A stretch of 64,000 bases of DNA, taken from the NCBI GenBank assembly GCA_017442735.1, contig JAFRZE010000052.1, positions 39,215-103,214 of the forward strand, in the 5' to 3' direction. The stretch comes from Bacillota bacterium (lineage in GTDB: Bacteria; Bacillota; Clostridia; Lachnospirales; Bianqueaceae). The position numbers and the translations under genes were made by a program. This document shows positions 48,128-57,198 of this stretch, one piece after another. Positions within the stretch are counted from its first letter, which is position 1; every line of letters starts with the position of its first letter. Below the pieces are notes generated by a model. It worked only from the letters and a program-made list of their open reading frames with translations. It was not told where the DNA came from and searched no databases.

Positions 48128-49474
48128 TTACCAGAAACTCATGACCCAGTACATGATCCCCTCATAACAATAACTCGAAATACCTACGCTTGTCATGGTA
48201 GGATCTGTCAGGTTGTCGTAGTGATCAGGAGAGGTGTACCATCCTTCGAAAACAGCATCGACCGTGGGATAACCCCAGGCGATATTCTCATGGCACGGAC
48301 CGTAGTTGCTGTAGTGTCCGCCGCCCGGACGGTAATGGGAGAAGGAAACCGTGATCTCCTGAGCGCGGATCGCCGCGAAGGAGGCCAGATCATCGGACCA
48401 GGAAAGAGGCGCGATACCCAAAGATTCTCTCAGGGCATTCGTCTTGCTGAAGATCTCCCAGGAATAATCATAGTAGTAATCTCCGTCAGACGGGATGTCG
48501 TAAGTCGGGATATCCTCTTCGTCGTCTTCGGAATCGTCGTTGTCTTCAGAATCGTCGTCTTCGGAATCTTCCTTATTTTCAGAGTCTTCCTGTTCTTCGG
48601 ATTCTTCTTCTTTGGATTCTTCTTCGTCTTCAGATTCTTCCTGATTTTCAGATTCTTCTTCGTCTTCCGAGCTGCTTTCTTCAGACTCTTCTTCAGAAGA
48701 TTCCTCTTCCGATGATTCTTCCTCTTCCTGTGATTCTTCCGAAGATTCCTCTTCATAAGATTCTTCTACATGCGTTTCTTCTTCAGAAGATTCTTCCTCG
48801 TAGGTCTCTTCTTCATAGGATTCTTCTTCGTAGGAATCTTCCTCGGAGGATTCTTCTTCGGCCTTTGCTTCCAGGCTTCCGGTCAGGCTCTCTGTCTGTT
48901 CTTCTTTTTCTCCGGGATCTTCCGCAGTCTGACTGGCAGCCGGATTGACCATATCTTCCCGCCAGATCTTCATCATACCGTCTTCACTAAATATGAAGGC
49001 TCTGTTACCGGAAGCATCCGTAGTGGAAAGCAGCACCGTGCTCATATCCAGCGGCGCAGAGGTCGCGATCGCCATATCTTCGACTGCTGTGACCGAACCG
49101 ATCACGGCTGTCGAATAGACTCTCTGGGATTCATCCCGGTTTTCCCGTTCCAGCTCTTCAGCGGCTTTTTCTTCTTCCGCTTTTTGAACTTCGTCTTCCA
49201 TATAATTGACAACAGGTTCAACGATATCGCGGATCGAGGACGCTGCTCCTACGCTCTCAAAGGACGTCGACTGAACGGAAGGAATCGCGCTAAGCGCGCT
49301 GACTGCCAGAGTACTTGTTTCAGGCGCGGGAGTTTCTTTCATGGTTTCTTCAATAACCGGTACAGCCGCGCCTTCCGCCGTGCCCGTCTGGCTTTTCGCG
49401 GGAAGCCAGTTCCCGTAGCCCACAAGGCCGCATGACAAAAGCAGCACCAGGGCGATCATCAAATATCGTTTCAT
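48128..49474 (-). CDS. Exported CAP-domain protein with long Glu/Ser/Asp-rich tract
   Basis: 448 residues. The start is a membrane/signal segment (residues 4-20, with a lipobox-like LLSC ending at Cys15); then about 185 residues without a recognised fold; a very acidic tract at about 205-321 made of EESS, EEES, EESY and DDSED repeats; and a C-terminal CAP/SCP domain (TNALRESLGIAPLSW, SFSHYRPGG, CHENIAWGYP, GWYTSPDHYDNL). CAP domains of this kind are secreted and occur in sporulation/cell-wall proteins (YkwD group). Its role is unknown. The promoter carries a palindromic site. Confidence 0.87.
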   Translation of the reverse strand: MKRYLMIALVLLLSCGLVGYGNWLPAKSQTGTAEGAAVPVIEETMKETPAPETSTLAVSALSAIPSVQSTSFESVGAASSIRDIVEPVVNYMEDEVQKAEEEKAAEELERENRDESQRVYSTAVIGSVTAVEDMAIATSAPLDMSTVLLSTTDASGNRAFIFSEDGMMKIWREDMVNPAASQTAEDPGEKEEQTESLTGSLEAKAEEESSEEDSYEEESYEEETYEEESSEEETHVEESYEEESSEESQEEEESSEEESSEEESEESSSEDEEESENQEESEDEEESKEEESEEQEDSENKEDSEDDDSEDNDDSEDDEEDIPTYDIPSDGDYYYDYSWEIFSKTNALRESLGIAPLSWSDDLASFAAIRAQEITVSFSHYRPGGGHYSNYGPCHENIAWGYPTVDAVFEGWYTSPDHYDNLTDPTMTSVGISSYCYEGIMYWVMSFW

Positions 49475-49502
49475 CTATATCAACTCCTCGAAAAAGATAA
49501 TT

Positions 49503-49547
49503 ATTACGGATTTGTTACAAAAGTATAACACATTTTTTCTCCGTAAT
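49503..49547. promoter_or_regulatory. Inverted repeat around the CAP-gene promoter, candidate operator
   Basis: Perfect eight-base arms ATTACGGA (49503-49510) and TCCGTAAT (49540-49547) flank the -10 element. Inside them TGTTAC and GTATAACA form a second, imperfect repeat. No such site was noticed elsewhere in the window. Confidence 0.5.
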
Positions 49548-49550
49548 CAA
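49522..49550 (-). promoter_or_regulatory. Promoter of the CAP-protein gene
   Basis: Minus-strand TTGATT (49545-49550), 17-base spacer and TATACT (49522-49527), with the start codon about 50 bases downstream after GAGGAG. Confidence 0.75.
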
Positions 49551-49568
49551 TACTTTTCTAAAAAATTG

Positions 49569-51371
49569 TCATGATTTCGAAACGTATTTTTCCGCTTTCT
49601 TAATTTCCTCCGCCGGGACCTCGATGGACTGCTCATGGGTATAACGGACAAAACCGGGCCTCTCTCCGGAGGGTTTCTTCACATACATGACCCGGGTATG
49701 ATCCACCGTGACCCGGTTTTCCTCTCCCGAGCCGCAGTGCAGGGCTGCCTCCGCTGCCGCCTGGAGCAGGCTCAGGTTCGTATAATCCTTCCCGAATACG
49801 AGATCCTGTACCAGAAGGATCACGTGAGATCCGGGAATGTTCTTCGCGTGAAACCATTCATCCCTCGGTCTGGCCAGACGAAATGTCAGATAATCGTTTT
49901 GTATATTGTTTTTGCCGATATACCCTCTGACGCCCTCTTCTGTAACAAATCCGATCGGTTTGGATTTCTGAAGATTCTTTTTCCCTTTGACTGTCTTCTT
50001 CAGATATCCGTTGGCGCTCAGTTCTTCCCTGAGATCCATCAGATCCTGTTCGCAGTCTGAAAGATCCAGCGCGGCAAGAACGCTCTCCAGATATGACTTT
50101 TCCTCGGCGGAAGCTTCCATCTGGCTTTTCAGGGCTTCCTCTGTCCGCTTCAGCTTGTTATAGCGCCGATAGTATTTCTGCGCGTTCTGCGCGGGAGACA
50201 GATGCGGATCCAGCTGGATGTGCATCAGCGGCATCTCCTCCTCGTAGTAGTTCGGCAGATCGCAGGAAGTCATGCCTTCCTTCAGCTGATAAACATTCGC
50301 GGTGATCAGATCCGCCATGATCCGGTCTTCTTCTCTGTTTTTCGTATCTTCCAGCGTTTTTTCCTGGAGGATCAGTTTTTTGCGGACCCGGTCGAGATTC
50401 GTGGAAAGCAGATGCCGAAGATCCTGCGCCTTCTGTTTCAGGACATCCGTTTTCTGGATCCTGGTGAAATAATCATCCAGCAGAAGATCCAGCGCGGTAT
50501 ATGTTCTGATATTCGCTCCGGCCATACAGTGATAAGGAATGACAGAAAAATCGAACGGGATACCTTCCTCTGTGATATAGAGGCTGTAAGGTCCCTTTTC
50601 CTTTTCCTTCTCCAGCTCTTCGATCAGCTGGACGAGCGCCTGATAGAATCCATATTTCCTTTCATCCGAAAGCTCGGAAAAAACCTCTTTCTCCTCGACT
50701 TTTCCGCGGAAAAGAAGCTCTCGAGAGGAAAACGGGCTGAACCCGTGAAAAGAAGTATAGACTGCTTTCAGCATAGGTCCGGGAGCCATCCGCCGATCCA
50801 GTTCAAGGATCACTTCATCCGAAGATAAACCTTCTGTTTCGCGGATAAACAGTAATGGATCCGTCTTCTCGTTATGAGTCGGCCAGGTATAGGTAAGGCC
50901 CGGCCCGATCTGCCTTACAGAACTCATCAGCGGATTCACATGACGGATCGAATCGATGATACGAAGATCCTCATCGACGAGAATCAGGTTGGAATGCTTG
51001 CCCATCACTTCCAGGATGAGCGATTTCTTCTTCAGATCGCCCAGCTCGTCCATCGCTTCCAGATCGATCTCAAGGATCCGGTCGAAATGGATCTGCTGAA
51101 TGTCTGTGATCTTTCCGCCGCCCAGGTGCTTGCGAAGCAGCATACAGAACATGGGAGGAGAAAGCGGCGTTTCCTGTTTTTTCTGTGTCAGCTGAAACCT
51201 GGCGCCTGATGCCGCGGCGCACAGAAGCAGATGATACAGACTGCCTTTGGAACGGATATTGAGGACGATCTGATCCGCCTCCGGCTGATAGATCTTATCG
51301 ATCCGGCCGCCCACAAGAAGATCCTTCAGTTCTTTCACCACTTGATGGGCTGAAAATCCGTCAAACGGCAT
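49569..51371 (-). CDS. rqcH: Rqc2/RqcH-type NFACT ribosome quality-control factor
   Basis: Binds obstructed 50S subunits and drives C-terminal Ala tailing of stalled chains. The 600-residue protein starts MPFDGFSAHQVVKELKDLL; the Asp97-Arg98 pair needed for function (IHFDRILEID) is present; a coiled-coil middle (about 290-430) follows; and the NFACT-R domain near 495-590 contains RPRDEWFHAKNIPGSHV. It overlaps the upstream oxidoreductase gene by 11 bases. Formerly called FbpA/fibronectin-binding. Confidence 0.94.
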   Translation of the reverse strand: MPFDGFSAHQVVKELKDLLVGGRIDKIYQPEADQIVLNIRSKGSLYHLLLCAAASGARFQLTQKKQETPLSPPMFCMLLRKHLGGGKITDIQQIHFDRILEIDLEAMDELGDLKKKSLILEVMGKHSNLILVDEDLRIIDSIRHVNPLMSSVRQIGPGLTYTWPTHNEKTDPLLFIRETEGLSSDEVILELDRRMAPGPMLKAVYTSFHGFSPFSSRELLFRGKVEEKEVFSELSDERKYGFYQALVQLIEELEKEKEKGPYSLYITEEGIPFDFSVIPYHCMAGANIRTYTALDLLLDDYFTRIQKTDVLKQKAQDLRHLLSTNLDRVRKKLILQEKTLEDTKNREEDRIMADLITANVYQLKEGMTSCDLPNYYEEEMPLMHIQLDPHLSPAQNAQKYYRRYNKLKRTEEALKSQMEASAEEKSYLESVLAALDLSDCEQDLMDLREELSANGYLKKTVKGKKNLQKSKPIGFVTEEGVRGYIGKNNIQNDYLTFRLARPRDEWFHAKNIPGSHVILLVQDLVFGKDYTNLSLLQAAAEAALHCGSGEENRVTVDHTRVMYVKKPSGERPGFVRYTHEQSIEVPAEEIKKAEKYVSKS

Positions 51372-52401
51372 CTCTTTCCCCCTCTTCGAACGGGAAAAAG
51401 ATCCCGGCGGTCTTGCGCATCTCTTCCATCAGCCTGCAGACCTTCAGAGCTTTTTCCTGAAGCTCTCTCATACGCGAAAGAGGCAGCGCCCCGCTGATCA
51501 GATCGGCGAACGTATCGGCTTCTCGTCCCATAAGGACCGGCTTGCTCTCCTCGCCGTATATCTCTTCCTGACTTCCGTCTTTGGCAAAAAGCGTGATGCC
51601 GGTCAGCTGAGAGATCGACTCGATCGTGAGTGTAGCCTCGTCACCGATGATCTGCGAACAGCTGCGGTTTTGTCCGACCTTACTGAAAGAGAATGTCACG
51701 TCTTTGCCCTGATAGCAAAGCAGCGCTTCCCCGGACCGATCGGCGCCGGATTCCAGAAAGCGGCTTTGCATAAGTGCTTTCTCGGGATAGCCGAACATTT
51801 CCATGATAAAATAGATCCCATAGATCCCCAGGTCTTCAAACGCGCCGGTCCCGAAGGCCGGATTGAAGATATTCGGATTTTTCCCGGCGAGATACGCCGG
51901 ATATTTGGAGGAAAGCTGAGAAAAATCGATATGCGCCGTAAAAATGTTCCCCAGTCTGCCGGCTGCTTCCTTCAGCTTTTCCAGCTGCGGCTGATGCAGC
52001 ATCATGATCGCTTCCAGATAGACCAGACGCTTCTTTTCGGCAAGCTCGATCAGTCTTCCGAGATTCTCTTCCTTCAGCGCGATCGGTTTTTCACAAAGCA
52101 CGTGTTTACCGGCAAGAAGCATCTTCTCGCTTTGCTCATAGTGGAACCTGTTCGGACTGGCGATATAAACCGCCTGTATCTCCGGATCTTCAGCCAGCCG
52201 GTCCAGATCCGTAAAGATTTTGATCGAAAGATCTTCCGGCACCGCGCCGCGTTCTTTCAGCTGGGCGATGAATCTCTTTGCCTGATCGTCGGATCTGGAA
52301 TAGACGCCGCCAAGGCTCATCTTCTGCGGACAGACATCATGGATTCCCTGGATCATCGATACCGTGATCCAGCCCGTCCCTATGATCGCATACTTTATCA
52401 T
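51361..52401 (-). CDS. Gfo/Idh/MocA family oxidoreductase
   Basis: 346-residue NAD(P)-dependent dehydrogenase. N-terminal Rossmann start KYAIIGTGWITVSMI, AVYIASPNRFHYEQ, catalytic-type HVLCEKPIALKEEN, then the alpha/beta dimer domain (FNPAFGTGAFEDLGIY). Its substrate is unknown. It sits between the YycJ-like and rqcH genes. Confidence 0.87.
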   Translation of the reverse strand: MIKYAIIGTGWITVSMIQGIHDVCPQKMSLGGVYSRSDDQAKRFIAQLKERGAVPEDLSIKIFTDLDRLAEDPEIQAVYIASPNRFHYEQSEKMLLAGKHVLCEKPIALKEENLGRLIELAEKKRLVYLEAIMMLHQPQLEKLKEAAGRLGNIFTAHIDFSQLSSKYPAYLAGKNPNIFNPAFGTGAFEDLGIYGIYFIMEMFGYPEKALMQSRFLESGADRSGEALLCYQGKDVTFSFSKVGQNRSCSQIIGDEATLTIESISQLTGITLFAKDGSQEEIYGEESKPVLMGREADTFADLISGALPLSRMRELQEKALKVCRLMEEMRKTAGIFFPFEEGERDAV

Positions 52402-52416
52402 AACGTCCTCCTTTTA

Positions 52417-53199
52417 TTATATCATATAGATGTCTGTAGACTGTTCTCTGGCTGTCAGATCAATGGGACCGCTTTTGCCCAGTCTTTGCGCTACCATGCC
52501 GCAGACCGTCGAAAGAGCCAGGTTGGGCCGGTTATTCTCTTCCGACAGATGTCCCAGCAGAAATGTGGCATTGGGATTGACGGACCTTACGTCCGCGAGA
52601 AGATTGCCGCAGTCTTCGTTGGACAGGTGTCCGAGATTGCTGCGGATACGGCGTTTTAAAGCCAGCGGATACGGCCCGGTCATCAACATATGGATGTCGT
52701 GATTGCTCTCAATGATCGCGATATCCGATTCACACAGGTGCCGCACCATTAGGGGCGTGACCATCCCCGTATCCGTGATGACACTGGCCTTTCGGCCGCC
52801 GCTTTCCACGGTGTAGGCGCAGGGATCGTTGGCATCGTGACAGGTAGGGATCGCTTCGATCCGAAGATCGCCCATCCGGTACCCTTTGCCGGAAATGATC
52901 TCGACCCGGAATTCTCCCGGGATATCACCGATCGACTTTTCCATGCCTTTCCATGTTCCCGCGGTCGCCATGACCGGAATGCGGTATCTTCTGGCCCACA
53001 CGCCGACTCCGCGGATATGATCGGAATGCTCGTGGGTGACAAAGATCGCTGTGATCGTAGCCGGATCGATCTTTTTCGCTTTCAGCATCCCTTCGATCGT
53101 CTTCGCGGACAGACCGACATCGATCAGCAACCGGTGTTCACCCGTCTCTATAAACGTACAGTTCCCGCTGCTGCCACTGGAGATGGCACAAAATCGCAT
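52417..53199 (-). CDS. YycJ/WalJ-like metallo-beta-lactamase-fold exonuclease
   Basis: 260-residue metal-dependent hydrolase with ISSGSSGNCTFIETGEHRLLIDVGLS at the start, the zinc motif FVTHEHSDHIRG, and later ligands CHDANDPCAY and LGHLSNEDC. A YycJ protein from Bacillus anthracis has been reported as an exonuclease linked to mismatch repair. Here it follows a nuclease-helicase and a MutS-like gene, three bases after the former. Confidence 0.87.
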   Translation of the reverse strand: MRFCAISSGSSGNCTFIETGEHRLLIDVGLSAKTIEGMLKAKKIDPATITAIFVTHEHSDHIRGVGVWARRYRIPVMATAGTWKGMEKSIGDIPGEFRVEIISGKGYRMGDLRIEAIPTCHDANDPCAYTVESGGRKASVITDTGMVTPLMVRHLCESDIAIIESNHDIHMLMTGPYPLALKRRIRSNLGHLSNEDCGNLLADVRSVNPNATFLLGHLSEENNRPNLALSTVCGMVAQRLGKSGPIDLTAREQSTDIYMI

Positions 53200-53202
53200 G
53201 TT

Positions 53203-55590
53203 CTATACGGTTCCTTTCCAAAATTGTTCTAATTTCTCCCGGATCGTTCTTTCGTCGACGATCTCCGTCTCCGCGTATTCTTCCGGGAAAAGCCGGTGAT
53301 ATTCCGGCCACGTAAAGCGTTCATCGATCAAAAGGATGACGCCTCTGTCGGTGCTGGTCCGATGGACCCGGCCTGCCGCCTGCAGGATCTTCCCGAATCC
53401 CGGATAGAGGTAGGCAAATTCAAACCCGTGACCCCGGACGGTTTCATCTTCCATATGGTCCAGATGTTCTTTGATCAGATTCCGTTCGGTCCCTACCTGG
53501 GGAAGACCGACCGTCACGATGGCTGTGCCGATCAGCTGATCTCCTACCAGATCGATCCCTTCCGAGAAGACGCCGCCGAGGACGCAGAAAGCCGTGACCG
53601 GGCTTTTTTTATCCCGCATGGCCTGAAGGAATTCCTGTCGTTTTTTATCGTCCATCTCTCTGGACTGCACCATGACTTTTTCCAGAGGATAAAGATCGAT
53701 ATAAGCTTCCACGACCTCTTCCATAAAGGCGAAAGAAGGAAAGAAAACAAGATAATGTCCACTCCTGGCTTCGGTCATCCGGTAGATCAGACGGCATATG
53801 GCCGGGATCTGATTTCTTCTTACCTGGTAGGTCATCCGAAGCGGCGCGATCAGGACTTTCCGGTTTTCCCTCGGGAACGGGGAAGGAAGTCCGATCGCCT
53901 GCGTATCCTCGTTTCCTCCCAGCAGCCGTTTGAAGTAATCCGCCGGCGTCAGAGTAGCAGAAAAAAGCACCGCGCTTTTCACATTTTCAAACACCGCTCT
54001 GAGCGGGACAGCCGGATCGATCGAGGACAGATGAAAAACAAGATCCGTGTTCTTCTTTTCAAAGTAGACCGCGTAGCCCGGATCCAGCTTATCCCAGGTG
54101 CGCATAAGACTCAGCACACGGAAATAGGTTCCCAGCAGAAGTTCCTTCGCTTCCGGCGATATCTCCCCTTCCAGCGCTTCGCTCATCTTATCTGACAAAC
54201 TCAGGATCGCGTAATACAGTGCCTGTTCCAGATCAGAGCCGACCTCTTCTTTCATCAGAATGCCGGTTTTGTCCGGGATCTTTTTCGAGATCTCCAGAAA
54301 AAGCCTGTTTACTCTCGAGATCGGCTGATATAGCATCGACTCTTTACCGAGAACACGCCTTAGTTCCAGCAGCTCCTCTTTGGATAGATCCACGCTGAAC
54401 ATTTCCCTCGCACGGTCGACCAGGTTGTGTGCCTCATCGATCAGCAGGACGTGATCCGTCTTTCCTTCTGCGAAAAACCGTTTCAGACTCGCAGACGGAT
54501 CAAACACATAGTTATAATCACAGATGATCAGATCGGAAAACAGTGCCGCGTCCAGCGACAGTTCAAAAGGACAGACCTGATGGCTCTTACTGATCTTTAG
54601 AAAAACGGAATCATCCAGCCAGTCATGCTGTGTGATCGCCTCATATAACGCGTTATTCACTCGATCGAAATGGCCTTTGGCAAAAGGACAGATCTCCGGG
54701 TCACATCGGCGCTCGGCAAGCGGACAGATCTTATCCTTGGCGGTGATCACAACAGTTTTCGCCATCATCCCGGACCTGTCCCGCAGGATCTCTGCCGCCT
54801 GCAGCGCGGCTTCCTTTGTCACGCCCTTCGCGGTCAGATAAAAGATCTTGCCCGTCTTTTCCTCTCCCATGCTGATCAGGGAAGGGTACAGCGTGGAAAG
54901 CGTCTTTCCGATCCCTGTCGGTGCTTTAAGGAAGATCATCTCACTGTTTTCGATCGTCCGGTAGACACAAGCGGCCATGGCACGCTGACCGGGACGGAAA
55001 TCCGGAAACGGAAAGGTCAGAGAGGAAAGGCTCTGATTCCTTTTTTCTCTCCACTCGCTCTCAAAACGGACCCAGGGTTCGTACAGCCGGACGACTTCGT
55101 CCCAGAAGCTGACGACTTCCGGTTTTTCGAAATCTTTCTCCAGATAGAGTACTTCTTCTGTCTCGATATGGATATAGGTGATCCGGATCCGGATCTTCTC
55201 TTCCTCCCTGTCTTTAAGGTACAGATAGGCATAGCACTTTGCCTGTGCCAGATGAAGCGGATAGGTGGAAAGATCGATCTGGGAAAGATCCCTTGCCGTC
55301 GACTTGATCTCATCGATCACACTAACCCCGTCTGAACCTGTAAAGATCCCGTCAGCCCGGCCTTCGGCCAGCACTGATCCGAAGGGATATTCGATCAGGA
55401 TCTGGAGCGGGACTTCCTTTCGGTAGCTTGTATCCCGCTTCATTTCCTGTTTTTGCAGTTTCTGATGCAGCCGCGTACCGATCAGCGCCCGTTCATTGGC
55501 CTTGATTCCACCGGAGAGGCCGCTCGTGATATCCCCGGAGCGAAACACGAATTCTATGAGTTCCCGAATTGAGATCCGCTCATTCATCAT
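53203..55590 (-). CDS. XPD/DinG-like helicase with N-terminal RecB-type nuclease
   Basis: 795-residue fused enzyme. The N-terminal domain has RecB-family nuclease residues: GTRLHQKL (His42), GRADG (Asp80), DEIKS (Asp93, Glu94, Lys96) and QAKCY (Gln116 to Tyr120). The helicase part has Walker A APTGIGKT (223-230), four cysteines (289, 296, 301, 340) placed as in the XPD iron-sulfur site, DEAH box LIDEAHNL, and late SATLTPADYF, GVFSEGIDL and QAAGRVHR motifs. Likely repairs or resects DNA. It overlaps the MutS-like gene by 11 bases. Confidence 0.87.
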   Translation of the reverse strand: MMNERISIRELIEFVFRSGDITSGLSGGIKANERALIGTRLHQKLQKQEMKRDTSYRKEVPLQILIEYPFGSVLAEGRADGIFTGSDGVSVIDEIKSTARDLSQIDLSTYPLHLAQAKCYAYLYLKDREEEKIRIRITYIHIETEEVLYLEKDFEKPEVVSFWDEVVRLYEPWVRFESEWREKRNQSLSSLTFPFPDFRPGQRAMAACVYRTIENSEMIFLKAPTGIGKTLSTLYPSLISMGEEKTGKIFYLTAKGVTKEAALQAAEILRDRSGMMAKTVVITAKDKICPLAERRCDPEICPFAKGHFDRVNNALYEAITQHDWLDDSVFLKISKSHQVCPFELSLDAALFSDLIICDYNYVFDPSASLKRFFAEGKTDHVLLIDEAHNLVDRAREMFSVDLSKEELLELRRVLGKESMLYQPISRVNRLFLEISKKIPDKTGILMKEEVGSDLEQALYYAILSLSDKMSEALEGEISPEAKELLLGTYFRVLSLMRTWDKLDPGYAVYFEKKNTDLVFHLSSIDPAVPLRAVFENVKSAVLFSATLTPADYFKRLLGGNEDTQAIGLPSPFPRENRKVLIAPLRMTYQVRRNQIPAICRLIYRMTEARSGHYLVFFPSFAFMEEVVEAYIDLYPLEKVMVQSREMDDKKRQEFLQAMRDKKSPVTAFCVLGGVFSEGIDLVGDQLIGTAIVTVGLPQVGTERNLIKEHLDHMEDETVRGHGFEFAYLYPGFGKILQAAGRVHRTSTDRGVILLIDERFTWPEYHRLFPEEYAETEIVDERTIREKLEQFWKGTV

Positions 55591-57181
55591 CGTTTGCCTC
55601 TACCGGGAACTGATTCTTCACATGATCCAGCGCATCCTCGATGATCTCTTCGGGATAGCCCAGGTATTCCAGGATCCGGATACCGTTGGGTTTCTTCAGA
55701 ACGCCGGGCTTCAGCAAATAATCGAATTCCAGAGAATCTTTGGTCACTTTCTCCTCGAAATGATACTTATCGTACTGCTCTTCGACTTCTTCCGTGATCT
55801 CGATATCGTGGGTCGCCACGATGATCATGCAGTTTTTGTCTGACAGATACTTCAGCAGACTCGAGGCTGCCGCGACTCGTTCTGTCGGATTGGTCCCGCG
55901 GAAGATCTCATCGATCAAAAGCAGACTCGGGATCTCATCCGAAAGCGCGCCTAACATCCGCTGAAGAGCTTTCGCTTCCGCCATATAATAGCTGGTCCCT
56001 TCCACCAGATCGTCACTCGGGCTGATGGACGTCATCACGGAAAACATCGATGCTTCATAGGATTTGGCCATGACCATGTCGAAGGTCTGCGCCAGAATGG
56101 CGTTGAGACCAAGCGTACGAAGGAAAGTCGACTTACCGGACATGTTCGACCCGGTAAGGACCATGTTGCGTTGATCGATCGTAATATCGTTGCAGACAGC
56201 TCCGACCAGCATAGGATAACCGATCTGTTCCGCCTTCAGATAATTCTTTTTTTCTGTAAAAACAGGCCTCGTGACATGGCGCAGTCCTCGCTTCACCGAA
56301 GCCATGGACTGGAGTGCGTCCAGCTCGCCCAGCTTACGGTACAGCGTGCGAAGCGCCGGCGCGGACTCGCGGATATCGACCATACATCTTAAGTATGCCC
56401 TGGCTTCCACCAGAAACATGATGTTGAGATACGTCACGATACCCATCAGATCCTGAGATCCGGTGGCGCCCAGCGACCGGTTCTTGCGCATGATCGCTCC
56501 GCATTTATCCACTACCTTGTCAAAAAACTCGTTATACTCGGCAAGTTCCGGGATGTCCAGTTTTTTGATCTCCCGAGCTACGACCAGCATCCTGGACAGA
56601 TACCGGATCCCCGGAAGCGCCTGCTGCGTGGCTTTATTCATCAGATGATTGATCAGCATGTTGATCAGGAAAAACAGAACGACCATCAGAACGCCGCGCA
56701 CGCCCCAGAAGGGGATCGTAAAGAACGACGCGATCATTCCGATCGTGGACGGTATAACCCATCCGCGGATCCTGGGAAGTTCCGGAATGTCCTTGTACAG
56801 AAGGCCGGCTGCCGAGTCATACTGATCTTTCCCGAGATACCGAAGAAGACACTGGATCTGTTCTCTCTTCTCCGTATTCATCCGGTAAAACTCAATGATC
56901 CGGTTTCTCCGTTTCAATTCTTCCTCATCGAACTGAAGGATCCGGAGCATATTATAGAGACACTGCTGTCCGGGCATGGAATAAGTCCGGTTCATTTTCA
57001 GATAATTCCGGTTCATATCCAGATCGTTCCATGTCTGGTCGTCCAGGATCCAGTCGGTCTTTCGCATCATACGGACGAAGAAATCTTCCGTATCCTGAAA
57101 CTCGACCGGCTGCACTTCATCTTCCTTGCCCCAGCGTTTTCGGACATCCTCCAGTGCCTTTTTGGTAAAAAATCTAGCCAT
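55580..57181 (-). CDS. Membrane-associated MutS-like ATPase
   Basis: 533 residues. The C-terminal half is a MutS ATPase: Walker A TGSNMSGKST (343-352), SDDLVEGTSYYMAEA, Walker B LLLIDEIF (420-427) and the GTNPTERVAA signature. The N-terminal half lacks the mismatch-binding domain (no conserved Phe-x-Glu clamp seen) and instead has two hydrophobic segments at about 141-160 and 163-180. Such membrane MutS relatives are found in Clostridia; the function is unknown. It starts 18 bases after mltG. Confidence 0.85.
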   Translation of the reverse strand: MARFFTKKALEDVRKRWGKEDEVQPVEFQDTEDFFVRMMRKTDWILDDQTWNDLDMNRNYLKMNRTYSMPGQQCLYNMLRILQFDEEELKRRNRIIEFYRMNTEKREQIQCLLRYLGKDQYDSAAGLLYKDIPELPRIRGWVIPSTIGMIASFFTIPFWGVRGVLMVVLFFLINMLINHLMNKATQQALPGIRYLSRMLVVAREIKKLDIPELAEYNEFFDKVVDKCGAIMRKNRSLGATGSQDLMGIVTYLNIMFLVEARAYLRCMVDIRESAPALRTLYRKLGELDALQSMASVKRGLRHVTRPVFTEKKNYLKAEQIGYPMLVGAVCNDITIDQRNMVLTGSNMSGKSTFLRTLGLNAILAQTFDMVMAKSYEASMFSVMTSISPSDDLVEGTSYYMAEAKALQRMLGALSDEIPSLLLIDEIFRGTNPTERVAAASSLLKYLSDKNCMIIVATHDIEITEEVEEQYDKYHFEEKVTKDSLEFDYLLKPGVLKKPNGIRILEYLGYPEEIIEDALDHVKNQFPVEANDDE

Positions 57182-57198
57182 TCCCTCTCCCCTGTGTA

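Noticed and set aside
48500..48880. Repeat array resembling a CRISPR or satellite
   Set aside because: The repetition is codon-level (EESS-type) within one frame, with no constant repeat-spacer spacing.
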